Positions 43,786 through 56,222 of a stretch of DNA of 64,000 bases are shown in pieces (the first letter of the stretch is position 1; every line of letters starts with the position of its first letter). The notes under the pieces are model-generated. The model made no database searches, was not told where the DNA came from, and saw nothing but the letters and a program-made list of their open reading frames with translations. The stretch is taken from positions 1 to 64,000 of the forward strand of contig JARGSG010000229.1 of the NCBI GenBank assembly GCA_030374805.1, written 5' to 3'. Source of the stretch: Gracilaria gracilis (Eukaryota > Rhodophyta > Florideophyceae > Gracilariales > Gracilariaceae). The position numbers were made by a program, and so were the translations under genes.

Positions 43786-44354
43786 CAAAGTAGTCGCGCT
43801 GACTGCAGCGAAACAGAACAGTAGAACAGTCAAAAAACCCTCGGTCGTTCGGCCCGGGGATGCCTCCGACTCTCAGCTTGTAGCGCTAGGAGTTGACTAT
43901 TTATTCTGCCTCTTTCTGGCAGCAATCTAACTCTTGTGTTCCCTTTTTGGGAAACTATGAGAATAGGCTCGAGTTACGTGCGAGTTGCAACCTACGCAAC
44001 AGCTCGCGCAGTGTAGTCAGGTACGCACCAGCACCTGATGCTGATTTGGGCAGCGCGCTGCTGCGATCCACGCGCTAGAGTAACTGCCATCAAAGTCACC
44101 CATAACCAATTCCTACGATTTTTTATTCGTTCAAGGCAACAGTTATATTACGTTGGCTTGGTGAACCAGTTTTCTTCGTTTTTTCTAAATACTCTAGAAG
44201 CAATTCGGGGACGTTTTGCTTCAAAGAGTCGATGTCCACCTAGACTGCTTTTTTCTTTGCAAAACCAGACCAATTGACGAGAACTTCTACCTTATTCTTC
44301 CAAATTTATATATATTTAAGGTCTTTGATAACGAGCAGTTTGATTCTTTAGTAG
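43786..44354. other. Spacer, nothing recognised
   Basis: No supported gene or repeat. It becomes A/T-rich towards the start of element C. Confidence 0.4.
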
Positions 44355-44934
44355 TGAAAGACAACACTCGTAAGAGCAGGTTTTGAGGACTTGTGAATTT
44401 TCTGCCTTAATTGGTAGCGCCTGTGGACGTCATTTTTGCCACAACGGCAACCAAATAACGTGGGTGCTCAAAAACCCAGAAAAAAAGACACAAATATTAG
44501 AAAGTACCAGGGAGCTGCGGGAAATTAACGATTAACAGAGTGTTGACACATTATAATTGTTTTGTTCACTGCAGTAATTAATAAGATTCAAGTTGATACG
44601 CTGGAATTAGGCATGGTGAGAAATCCAAAGCGTGACGCTGTTTGCAAAACGCTGTTTTATCGTTGATGTTCCATTTCAGCCTTGTAGTTTCACTGTAAGC
44701 AGGCAATGCAGGCAGTGCAAATCTGGTAATACCCTGACAACATCATCGCCATCTTCGACACTTAGCGCTAATTGTTGCAAGTGTCGCACTTACCGCATTG
44801 TCAAATATCAGAACTCTACTAGATTTACAATCTTTTCTAACGACCCAAACATAATGGCGTGGTTCTATAGCTCTGTAGAAGGCACATCGAAGTACGCCAA
44901 AAAAATACAAACTACATCCCAAAAACCAAATCTA

Positions 44935-44997
44935 CATGCGTACTTAGACGCGTTATATAGCGCAAATCTCGCTATTTGGCGCTCCTTAGTACGCATG
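44935..44997. repeat. Hairpin-forming inverted repeat
   Basis: CATGCGTACT at 44935 is matched by AGTACGCATG ending at 44997. The interior adds TAGCG/CGCTA and GCGC pairing, so the whole 63 bp can fold. Confidence 0.5.
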
Positions 44998-45655
44998 TTT
45001 TTCTGTTGAACAGCACTGGTAAACTACCTTAAAAGCATACTTTGATGTGCCTTGAGCGTTTGCATCGAAGTATGCCAACCTTTTTCCCATACTTCTTCAC
45101 TGAGATATTGTACCGGCGTTCCAATCCTCGATATCACCGCCAAGTAGCGCTACTTAGCGCTATCTAGTAGTTTGCGATAAGGCGGAATGAACAATGCTTC
45201 ACTGACGTGCAGATTCACATATACTTACAGCGCAGGAAGTTGGTCAGTGTAATGTTGAATACAGTTTTTAATCGAGTAATTGATAGGGCGTCGCAGTGCG
45301 TGAAGTCACAAAACTGACTGTAAACCGAGCAAAGTAATATACTGTACTATATAATGTAACACGAATAGTACCACTTATTCTTTAGCTCCAATTTTGCCAA
45401 ATGTAGAATTTACCGCAGCTCCCAGCACAAAACGGCGAATAATAACACTGTAGCTCAGAGATGAGCCAAAACAAATAATAAAAAATAGCGAGTAGGCGAC
45501 AATCCAAGGAACAAGAAAAAGCAAATCTGTAGTACAATGACACCTCAATGGGTTGGTGCCACGTGCGTTTACTGGTGTGCCTTGCTGGCTACACTTTACC
45601 AAATTGGTATTCTGTATTTTATAATTTCTAATTTCTAATTTATAGTCTAGGATAG

Positions 45656-45660
45656 TTTAG
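45656..45660. repeat. Target-site duplication of element A, left
   Basis: TTTAG immediately before the 5' LTR, equal to 57073-57077. Confidence 0.9.
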
Positions 45661-46510
45661 TGAAGGACAACACTCCTTGGAGGCGATTTGAGGTACTTAG
45701 TTAATTTCCGCATCATGCGTTAGTAGATATATATGAGCTACACCGCTATTAGCGTGTCCCCTCGCTGAGGTAATTTCCACACATGTACACGTGGGTTGCA
45801 CGGCTCGAGGCGCCGCTTAGCGGGTGTGACTAGCACACGTGTAGCACGGATATGCCGGAGGCAGTGCACCCAGCATTGCTGTATTTACTCAGATATTTTA
45901 TAGATTATTTTGCCCGGCGCACCCACTGTCAGTGGTGCGCCGAGCTCAGTACTTAGAGGGTTGAGCATCGCTCCCCCAAGTAAATTGCACCTTGCTAAGC
46001 AAGGGCTTCTGGCTCTAACTATCACGCCTTCGCGGACTGTTCACCTCCAAGTGGAGTGACGACCGCGTTGTTCACGTATAGTTACCCACCCTTGTGGCGC
46101 TTAGAGTATAACCACTATTTGTGTGTCTCGTTCCGACCTATTGTCGTATACTCGCCCCTGTATTGGGTTTGCTTTACTCTCTCCTTTTCCCCCACTCTGG
46201 TGGTTTGCTTTCTCCCCTTTTTAGGTTTGCCTTTTTGCCCTGTTCGCAGTGGCCCGTTTCCGACACCTTGTCGTTGCCGTGCTACTCTCTTTCGAGGACT
46301 CATCTCGTGACCGTGTGAACACGTGGATCTCTACCGACTACTAACCAGCCTCACGCTCCGACGCTTGTCGTGGTGGTTGGACTTCGGATTTACACCCGGC
46401 TTAGCTGTGTCATTCCAGGAGTGCTCCGTTCGCTGTGCTTCCCTGTCGAGGGGAAGATTCCGAACGTCTTCGTGAGCTTGCGCTTTTCCCGCCAAAGGCG
46501 TTGCTCCACA
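45661..46510 (+). repeat. Element A 5' LTR
   Basis: TGAAGGACAACACTCC...TTGCTCCACA, 850 bp with TG...CA ends. It contains a TATTTTATAG TATA-like stretch followed by a GC-rich palindrome. Confidence 0.95.
45915..45942. promoter_or_regulatory. Palindrome next to the TATA-like stretch of LTR A
   Basis: CGGCGCACC and GGTGCGCCG arms around an ACTG/CAGT core. Repeated in the 3' LTR at 56477-56504. Confidence 0.75.
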
Positions 46511-46512
46511 AG

Positions 46513-46530
46513 TGGTCTCCCGACTTAGAA
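46513..46530 (+). other. Element A primer-binding site
   Basis: TGGTCTCCCGACTTAGAA, two bases after the LTR, starting with the TGG that pairs with a tRNA CCA end. The tRNA is not identified. Nearly the same site occurs in element C. Confidence 0.75.
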
Positions 46531-46671
46531 ACGATTAGTCCTTGTCGGAAGATTCACTCGTGAATTCACTCGTTGCGAGGTTAGTCCTTTTGCCCTTGTC
46601 ACCATTTGGAAGTTCACTGGAAGTCCCAGCCAATTGGCTGTCGATTATCCCGTTGTACGGTTGTTCTGGTC

Positions 46672-48790
46672 ATGACGCTGTCAGATCGTCCGAAGACACG
46701 CAGTCAGACTAGAAGATCGGATCCGCCACTTCCGTCACGGATCCCGACCCGTTCACGGTCCCGGACCGAAGGGATGCCGGCTACTGAAGCTGTGCCGACG
46801 ACCACTCGACTTCCGCCCACGTCGTTGATCAACCCTCATCGAGATGATGGACCGCCTCCTGCCGTTGCTGGTCCCGCTCCTATCGTAGGAGGTACGGTCC
46901 CTTCCGTAGCTCCCACTCCGGAGGCACCTCTGAGGGCTACTGTCAATGGCACCCTCCACTTAACTGTGGAAGAGCAGCTCCGCTCTACGCGGGCTGCCCA
47001 TGCTACCCTTGCTAAGGAGTTGTCGCTACTTCGAAAGAAAGTGGATGACACTGCTTTGCAGGACTTTTCTTAGGATCTCCGCGTATTGCGTGGTGATGTC
47101 AACTCTTGGAAGCTTTCGGAGGACCCGCTAATTTCGTAGAGGACGTGGCTGAGAAGTTTACTCGCCTCCGCGCCCGTCTAGAAACGGTGGAACAAACCGT
47201 CCTGGTTGGAGCCAATCGCACGGCTGAGCCGGTTGCTGTTTCACACCGTGACAAGAACGTCAGTGGATCCAAAGCACGCAAAGAGCGGAAGAACTACGAC
47301 TCTGATTCGTCAGCCTCTTCTCTTTTTTCTCGCCGGTCAACCGGGTCTGATTTGTCCGACTCGTCGGTAGAAGAAGCCCCTCGTGAGCGTTCGTCACGCT
47401 CAAAGCGGTCATCAGCCACCCAAGGTGTGATACGCGCCCGCTCGAAGGGAAGGAAGCACTCTGAATTAAAAGAGTTGAAGCCTACCAATCTGCTCTACAA
47501 GAAGCTGTTGTCATACCGGTATTACCGTTTGGAGGACTCCTCATTGGATAGAACTCCCCGTGGGACGGGAAAGGTCAAAGACTGTATCAAACGGATGCAG
47601 CTGTCGCTCCGTAATCAACTGTTTACAGGCGATGATCCCATCTTGGTGTTGGATTTCCTATCACGCTTTGTAGCGGAAGCCGACATCCTTGGGATGAATG
47701 AAGGACAGGCGTTTGTCGCGCTGCCCTATTTTCTACGCGGACTTGCGGAAGATCAGTACAACTCTGTAAGAGGTTCATCTCGCGCCTCTGAAGGAGGGGT
47801 TACTTGCTGGCCTGAAGCAGTTCAGTATCTACTGAGGTCCTATGCCACTGGCACCCGCCATCCAGTCGGCTATCCTCGCTCTGAGAGACACCAAACAACG
47901 CCCCGGCGAAACGGAAACCGATTACTCGGTGCGCCTGAATAAGGCCTTCCACCGATGTGGCAATGTTTATTCCGCTCAAGAGCGTTGTACCATGTTCGTT
48001 GATGGACTAGACCCGGCTATACGGACCCTAGTGGCCCGTCGCCGTGAAGAAAACCGTAAGACTACGTACTTGGAACTGGTGCAGTATGCACGCGCCGAAG
48101 GCGATGCACTACGAGCACGAGTCCCGGGTACCCGGTTGAAGTCCGCTAAAGCGTTGATGTTAGAATCGGGAACCCCGTCGGCATCAATGCTGGCTGAGGC
48201 ACACTCCAACAAGGAGTATGATCAGGTGCACTTTGCCCGTAGCGACGTGCTTTCAATCCCGACAACGGAGCTTCCTTCAACCACGGATGCCTCGTTTCAA
48301 ACGGCTCCGGACGGTACACTGCTGTATGCAGATTCGAACCGAGTTCGACCGCCTCGACTGTCATATGAGAACGGTGGAACCCGGGCTTCACGGCCTGGCT
48401 GGCAAGCTTCCCGCCCCAGCGGTGCGATTCTCGAATACTCGGAACGTCAATGCCATTGTTGGATTGATCTGTCACCTCTGCTATACGCGAGGGCATACTT
48501 CTCCGCAGTGCGTTTTAACCATGCGTGAGTGGGCACAAGTCATTGCCAACTACGAATCCCTCTCACCAGAGGAGAAGGCTTCCGTTCCGATGGCATCGTA
48601 CATCCGCGCGAAGATGGATATTCCACGCACAATTGCGGCTCCGATTGCCCAGAACATGGTGACTTCTCACCCCCGTACCCCTCTCGAGGGAAATTCAACC
48701 ACTACTGCGGACGCTTCTGCCACTGGTGCCCAGGCATCAATGGTTCAGAATTCTGAGCACCCGCCTCAGGCGGAATCTGCTCAGAAAAAC
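46672..48790 (+). pseudogene. Element A gag region (fossil)
   Basis: The predicted start (ATG 46672) leads into a Pro/Arg/Thr-rich stretch and then a helical region before a Ser/Arg/Asp-rich linker. The central Gag core includes FVALPYFLRGLAEDQYNSV. Near the end a CCHC zinc knuckle CHLCYTRGHTSPQC lies at about 48,470-48,511. Gag packages the element RNA in a cytoplasmic particle. The region has a few breaks. Confidence 0.8.
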
Positions 48791-48795
48791 TAATT

Positions 48796-51700
48796 GTGGG
48801 AGTCTCCTCTCTTGGAGGGGCGCCCTCAGAGTTGAGGCTGAAGGCGCCCGAGGCGTCCCTGCCTCGCTCCCAGGTCCGAATCCTCTCGAGGAAACAGGCC
48901 GTCGAAGACGTGAACTCAGAACACCTTGGTGTTCTTCGTCGACCGTGGATACGGGTAAGAAATAACCGGTTGCCGGATAGAGTTATGGTGATGGCCAAGC
49001 GCAACTACAAGGTCTATGCCGACCTTGGCCTTTCACCCCAGTTTATGGTGCGTTATCTCACTGTATTAGATACAGGCGCAGGTCCGAACTTCATTGTTGA
49101 GACAGCATTGCCACCCGCCTTGCGGTCACACATTCGCCGTGGCGACATTCCTGACGTCGCTGACGCGAATAACAACCCGTTGTCAACGGTAGGATACATC
49201 GAGTTGGTAATCCGCTTGGGCTCATGCGTGGTGAAGCTCGACTTTGTCGTTTGTCGGTCCCTGGCCGCCCCAGTCATTTTGGGTTGTGACTTTTGCGACC
49301 GCTTTGTCGATGCCATTAGGCCCCGCCAGAGGCGTGTTCAAATGGAAGATGGTTCGTCCGTGCCGATTGTTCGTCGTCCTTTGAGGCATGCCTCCAAGAA
49401 GCACGTACCTCTACCTGCGGCGCAGGAAGCACCACCGAGTTCTCGGGAATCTACGAAGCTTCGTGTTGCCTCCGCGACACGCGTGCCTCCAGAGTCTCAA
49501 GTCTGGGTACAGGTGAATTCCCGTCAACACGGTTTACGAATCGTCCGACCATTGCCGTCGTTGTATGATAAATGCTCTCTTGCCATTGCTAATGGAGTGG
49601 TCCAGGTGGAACCGAATAATCCGTTTTACGTGTTGATAGCCAATCTAGGCAAAACAACCCAGTATCTGGTGAAAAACCAAGTGATTGGCTCGGTCATGCC
49701 GCATCCAACTGCGTTGGTACCGACGAAGATGACTGCTGCCGATGTGCTCGGAATCGTTCACTCTAAGGAGGGGGAGGCGTCAGAATCTCATTCGTCTCCG
49801 TCACCGAGTCTCTCGGGTCAGCAGCCTGTTAAGACAGAGAAGACACGCGTTCCGACGAGTTACGACCAATTGGACCCAGGAAGGGAATTGGAAGAACTCG
49901 ACCTCGGACATGTTCCAGAGACACACCGCAAACGACTGCGCGATATGCTTCGTGAATTCACCACAATGTGGGATGTTTCTCTCGGAGAAAAAAATACCAC
50001 GAAACACCGGATTGATCTCCTTCCCAACTCTCGGCCAGTAGCCCAACATCCGTACAGGGCGGGGCCCAAGGTCAGAGAAGAAGAGCAATTTCAGGTGGAC
50101 AAGATGCTCCGTGCAGGAGTTATAGAACCGGCACATTCGCCGTGGGCATCACCAGTGGTACTGGCTCTGAAACCGGATGGTTCCTGGCGCTTCTGTATCG
50201 ATTATCGTCGTCTGAACGCTCTTACCGTCAAGGACGTGTACCCTATTCCACGTATGGATGAATAAATCGATTCTCTCGGAAATGCTACCGTATTCACGGC
50301 ATTGGATGCTAACTGGGGATACTGGCAAGTTCCAGTGAGAAAGGAGGATCAGGACAAGACAGCGTTTGTCTGCCACTCTGGCCTCTACCGTTTTAAACGG
50401 ATGCCCTTTGGGTTAACCAATGCTCCCGCTACTTTTCAGCGTGCTATTGATATCCTACTGGCCCGCTTCAAGTGGCGTACTTGTCTCGTCTACCTTGACG
50501 ACGTCATTGTATTCTCAGATAATCTGGATGATCACCTCACACATGTGAGAGACATAATGGCCACGTTACGGAACGCCGGAGTGACACTCAAGCTGAAGAA
50601 ATGCGAATTCTTCACGGATACAGTCAAGTATCTGGGTCACATAATCCGTCCAGGACGTGTCATGATCGAGGAAACTCGTGTGAAGTCGCTGAAACAGGCC
50701 ACGGAACCGACTACCCAGACCGAACTGAGATCCTTTCTAGGATTAGTCAACGTCTATAGACGGTTTATTCCCAACTTCGCGGACATTGCGGCACCTCTCA
50801 ACGCGCTCCTGCGGAAGGGTCAACCGCCTAAGTTGGACCCATTCACGTCTACTCAGACGGAAGCCTTCAACTCTCTCAAAGAGGCTGTAACCACGGCACC
50901 AGTATTGTCACTACCGAAACCGGGACTTTCATATACCGTGGACACGGACTCTAGTGACTACCAGGTAGGCTGCGCCTTATTTCAAACCACCCCAGAGGGG
51001 GAACGAAAGCCAATTGGGTACTGGTCCCGTTCCTTGAACGTGCATGAGAAGAATTACTCCGTCTCGGAGAAGGAATGTCTCGCAGTAGTGTGGGCATTAT
51101 GCACACTACGCCCCTACCTCATGGGTGCTCATTTCACCGTTTACACGGATCACTCATCATTGAGATGGCTACTCTCCATATCGGAGCCTTCAGGCCGCTT
51201 AATGCGTTGGAGACTGCGTCTTGCAGAGTTCGACTTCGACGTCACCTACAAGAAGGGCGCCAACAATACGCAAGCCGACGCCCTTTCTCGCCTACCCACC
51301 ACAGGGGAAGCGTGAGCCGTCGATGACGAGGAAATACCCTGCTTTGCAGTTGACGACTACACCGCAGGTGAACTGGAGGATTTCGAAGAGGAATGGCCAG
51401 ACGAACTGGATTTTGACCAGGAACTGGACGACCTACTCGCTGTCAGCGAAAGCGCGAACCCCCTACCAGGGAACTTCGTACCCGTCACAACGGAGGAGAT
51501 GGTTAGGGAACAGTTCAGCGATTCCTACTGCACGAAGATTCGGGCACAACTCAATGGAGGAGCTGATCTCCCCTTTCGGGTGAATGATATTGGATACCTC
51601 GCTCGCACGGTAACTGGAAACCCACAAATAGTGGTGCCACACGCCCTACAATCTCGGGTGTTACACTTATCACACTATGCTAAACTTAGTGGTCACGTCG

Positions 51701-54054
51701 GAGGACGGAAACTGTACCTTACATTGCGAAGGAAATTCTACTGGCCAGCAATGGCTGTGGATTGCTACGCAACTGTGCGGTTCTGCCCCGAGTGTGCTCG
51801 GAATCGCGTGAAGCTTCGCCGCCATGCGACGAAGTTGAAGCTCTTCCCCGCAAGGGCGCCCCTGGAATTCGTGGCTATCGATATTTTGGGACCGTTCCTC
51901 GCTAGTAAGCGGCGTAACAAGTTTTTACTCGTGATCACGGATCGTTTCTCGAAGCTCGTTCGTACCGTACCCTTACGGAGAATCACGTCATTGACGGTGG
52001 CGCAAGCATTCGTCACCCATTGGGCATTCGTCTACGGTCCACCGGTGAATCTACTCTCCGATAACGGGAAACAGTTTGCCTCCTGGTTCTTCGGGGATGT
52101 ATGCAGAATTCTGGATGTCAAGAATCTCTTCACGACAACCTACCACCCCCAGTGTAATGGGCAGGTTGAACGGTTTAACCGGACGCTGTTAGCAGCACTC
52201 CGTTCATACGTAGCCGATCACCCCACCACGGGGGACCTGTTCACCGATGCTCTGACATTCGCATACAACACTCAGGTACACCGTACTACGGGATTAACTC
52301 CATTTGAATTGGTTCTGTCTCGCACCCCACCGCCCGTGGCGCTCGAAGCACAGCCAACGCTGGATCAATTTCCTTCGACGAAGGGATACAGGGAAACCTG
52401 GAAGACATGGCTTACCAAGCTGGTCCCTGCAGCACAACGGTCAATGGCCCGGTCACAAGCCGCGTATAAGCGTGATTTCGATCAGCGAGCCCCTCGAAGA
52501 CCACCCGCCCTTAAAGAAGGGGACTATGTGTTCATCCGTACGGAGTATTGGAACCCAGGCAAGGAGAAACGCCACAAGCTCTCACCCGTCGCCGACGGTC
52601 CTTTCTAAACAATTGCTGTGGAATCCGACACTGTCGTAGTGGAGATGGGCCAGCAACACGAACGCATTTCCCGCGATCGCGTGGTTTTTGCACCCCCGCC
52701 CGCGGGAAACGAACCATCAAGTGGACATTCTACCGCAGGAGCGGAAACGAACACTACGGACACACCGGACCCACCCCCGATCAACCGCCCTAGGGAGGTA
52801 CCACACCCAAGTAGGGGACTCTCGGACTTGCCGGTGTTATCGGACTTTACGCGCCCTGGCGCTTCGCAGTCTGAAGCACCGCCGCCTGGCGTAATTATTC
52901 GCCGCCTTGGCGCATTGACACCCACCCCCCATGTCGCTCCATCTAAGGAGGGGGAGGGACTCGTTGATCGTCATGCTTCCGCGCTGTCGCGTGAGGAACA
53001 CAGTGTGGCACGGAAGAGAGACATCGCTAATGCGCAATCAAAGCCCTCTCGGAAGCCCGGCGTCTCGTCAAGGTCGCCGCGCATCAACGCAGAAGCGGAA
53101 TCGTCACCAGACACTACCGCCGTGCGAGACAGGGCCGAGGAGACTCAGTCGTTACCGGCGAAGCCGTTGCCTACGCCGCATAGCGCGCCGGGAGTGACTA
53201 CGTCGCATAACGGAGTAGAAATACCGCCTAAGGCGCCGTTGAGCTCGCACGTCCAAGACGGAGAAGAGTCGTCGGAGACTAAGTCGCCCAACACGCCTGA
53301 GGCGGGCCACACCGCGGACACGTCGCTAAATGCCCAGCAGAGAAGTGCCAACCGTAGGACACGGACTACACCTGTAAGGGAGATCAGCTCAGCGAGCGAA
53401 CCATGTCGACAAACCGAGCTGACACCTCCCGTGCATACGGAGGCGGAACACGCCACGGCGCAGACCAATGAAGGCCACCCGTTCACAACGTCACGTACCA
53501 CCACGGCGAGGCCGGTTCAATCAGGGTTACCGTTGACGCGAGCGCGTTCGACGCCACACACAACTCCGTCGAAACGGTTGCTACCACGCAAACTTGCGGT
53601 ACGCCCACCTGGGACTCCCGCGGGAGAAGGAACTCTACGGGAACAAGGAACCGGGAACACCGGCACCGCGAGACGCGTGACCACCGACCCAAGTAGGGGA
53701 CCACACCGCGAAGATACAGTTCCACCAACCTTGTTGGACCCACCTCGGTCTAACCGGAGCACCGACGCAGTGCCAAACACGACGAAGCCGCCGGAGAGCT
53801 CCCCGAAGCAGGATGTCGTAGTCACATGGCAAGGCCGGGAAGTCTTCCGACAAGAGTTCGTAGTCGACCACATAGTGGAACACTCATACCACCCGTTGGG
53901 GTACATACAGTATCTCGTACGTTGGTACGGCTACGGACCCGAGGCTGACTCGGATGAGCCAATCGAGCATCTCCCACGATCGAAAGTGGTGCAGTACCAT
54001 CGGCGTACTCTCACGGGTCTCCCGGCGACAATTGTCAACGCCCAAGTGGGATAA
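48796..54054 (+). pseudogene. Element A pol region with chromodomain (fossil)
   Basis: Domains in order: aspartic protease with VLDTGAGPNFIVE (49,063-49,100); RT with WRFCIDYRRLNALTVKD, RMPFGLTNAPATFQRA and the YLDD box (50,491-50,502); RNase H (about 50,935-51,290) with DTDSSDYQVGC, SEKECLAVVWAL and YTDHSSLRWLL; an integrase zinc-binding HHCC region (about 51,660-51,800); an integrase core with VAIDILGPF, LLSDNGKQFAS and NGQVERFNRTL; a GPY/F-like ADGPF near 52,595; a long Pro/Thr/Ser-rich spacer; and a chromodomain (about 53,840-54,030) with VQYLVRWYGYGP-like and EPIEHLPRSKV. The chromodomain type steers insertion to modified histones in known chromoviruses. A few breaks are present. Confidence 0.9.
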
Positions 54055-54228
54055 CACGCCCCGAAGGGGAAGAAGCTAGCTCACCTGGAAGGAAGTTGGG
54101 AAGTGGGAGAAGACGAAACTGGCACTTGGGAAAGGAAAAATATACGTCATAGACGGAAGTAGGTTTAATGGCCATCGAGGCTATATCCTACAACAACACC
54201 GCATAGCGGGAATCAGGTGGAAGATGGA

Positions 54229-56187
54229 CTAAGCCCCCGACCCTTGGTTGGAGTGGCCCGGAGCGCTCTCACCAGTACCCCCATTGCTGGGATTGGATGC
54301 GCCAGTAAGGCGTGCAGCCAACGCATCCCGCATTGCGGCGACGTCCCCGCTCGCGACAGTGGTGGAAAGCCCAACTCCTCGGAGGAACTGAGCGATCAAA
54401 GCCGCCTCACCGGTTCCACCCCCAGAGGGGAGGACGGCAGGCACCTCGGTCACCTCTGGTTCGTCCGGAAGGGAAGCCACCACGGCACCTACCGAAGAAG
54501 GGTCGGGCGCCGGTGGATTCACCGGCTCAGCCGTCGCCATTCCCGGCGCTGCCGTGTTATTGGAGGTCGGCTCAACCGCGTTGGCGGAAGGAACCTCCTC
54601 GACTATGTCGTCATCATACCCCATCTCGGGTTCGTCGTCCATAATTTGGTCGTCATCACCGCCGTAGGCGTGGTAAAAATCATCAGCGTCGACGAAGCCA
54701 ACGGGATGCCCGTAAGGAATATACCTCGGAGCCATCCGGAAAGCTGCCGCTTCAGCTGCGGAGATCTCTTGCACCTCCCAGGGATTGAAAAAGATGAAGT
54801 CTCCCGCCAATGGCGTGCGTCGTCCCGGAGACCGGTCGAAACCGCCGTCCTCGTGACCGCGGCCGCTCTGAGCGAAAGGCACGCTGGCCCAATCAACTCG
54901 GTCGACTACGTCGAGGAGTCCACGAACTTCTTCGGCATTGTTCTCACCTCCCAGAGGGACCCGCAACGAGATTCATCGGATGCACGCACAAAGGCGAGGC
55001 GGGACATACCACAGTCGATACTGGTCATATACTTCCCAAAGGAGGTAAGCCGCGGTGCGGATAGCCCACTCGGTGAGCACCACGGACCACAGTCCGGAAT
55101 ACGGATCCTCGAGGAGGCAGGAGCCAAGATAGGAGAGGACCGGGGGCAACTCCACGTAGCACCCGCGACACACCTCCACCGAGGACCACCAAGTGGGAAT
55201 GGGAACATAACGGCCCAGCCGGTGATGGTGCCGGATTCGATTGATCTCCGTGTTTTGATACGGGACGAGAAACCCGAATCGGGAACGCGCACGGCGCTCA
55301 TCGCGGATGAAGTTCTGTAACCACCGCGAACGGGACTCCCGGCGAAGATACCTGAACTCCGCCCGGATGATGGGATGAATCCAACACACCGCCTCCTGGC
55401 GTACACTAGGAAGTCCTCTCCAGGAATAAGTCTCAACCACCGCCAAGCGGGTGCAGTACGAAATCTCGCCTTGAGTAGGGTACAACCGGAGATCAAAGCT
55501 GATGGAATCAGGAATTGGGAACTCGAAGTTCGCCCGGCTCTGCCGCGCATAGCCCAAGCGAACCAAGGCCGCCTGAGCGGAAGCCAGCGACTCGCCGGAA
55601 CGCCGCAAGATTGCGTGAGGAGGAACGGCAACCCGTCGACGCCAATCCCACGAAGTGGTGACTAACGCCGGAAGATCCCCAGGAAGGCGATCAGTACCGT
55701 CCGCATAGGACGCGATGAGCTCCTCGTTGAAAACGGCTGTAGGATGGAACCACGGAGCAGTCCGGAAGAGATGCGCGTGAACGCGAGGGTTCAGCCCGAC
55801 GAGCTCATCGTAGGAAGGCCACGGCACTTCCTGCATGACGTGACCATGGGGCTGCTGCCCCGGAGGAAGAATGTGCCCGCCACTGGCATTGAGTCCCTGG
55901 GACGCCCCAGAAGCATTGCCGCTTTGCGGAAGAGGCACGGAACGAAATCCGGAGAAGTATCCCGAGTTCGGAGGTTGACCGCTCATCGCGCGAGGCACTC
56001 GAGGAACGGGAGGGTTGGTAGTACGACCGCGAGAGCGGGTTGAAGACTGTGGTGAACAGGGTTGATCGTCGCTGGAGCTAGGTGTGCACTTTGGAGTGGT
56101 AGTGACTTGGTCTTCGCGAGGCGAGATGGAATCCGAAGACTTCGGGGATGCGCTTTTATGCCCACGGTTGGGAGTTCGACCCGCCAT
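54229..56187 (-). pseudogene. Element A antisense accessory frame (fossil)
   Basis: Runs against pol, from an ATG at 56187 (MAGRTPNRGHKS...), 36 bp inside the 3' LTR, to 54229, about 175 bp short of the pol end. It is clearly homologous to the intact frame 58495-60291 of element B. Shared blocks: FRSVPLPQS; APWF; W-DW; GYAR; AEFRYLR; RSRFG-LVPYQ; GRYVP-P; VEV-RGC-VELPP; GLWS; TEW; YD-YRLW-VP; then DF-(F/Y)F-PWE; and an acidic tail ending in an FLR..G helix. It has about one break. I know no named domain for it. The same gene in two different families speaks for function. Confidence 0.85.
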
Positions 56188-56209
56188 CGCGACGGCGTGG
56201 CTCACTCTT

Positions 56210-56220
56210 AAGGAGGGGGA
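56210..56220 (+). other. Element A polypurine tract
   Basis: AAGGAGGGGGA, ending two bases before the 3' LTR, where plus-strand DNA synthesis starts. Confidence 0.85.
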
Positions 56221-56222
56221 TA

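Larger units (their letters stand above)
44355..45660 (+). repeat. Element C, left part of its 5' LTR (probable)
   Basis: Begins TGAAAGACAACACTC, the same first 15 bases as the 3' LTR of element A, then TTTGAGGAC.TTG.GAATTT, again like A. The LTR end, primer-binding site and leader of the same kind of element lie beyond A at 57078-57588. I therefore read this as the U3 part of an LTR of about 1.7 kb into which A inserted. Without a second LTR in the window the left boundary rests on that similarity alone. Confidence 0.5.
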
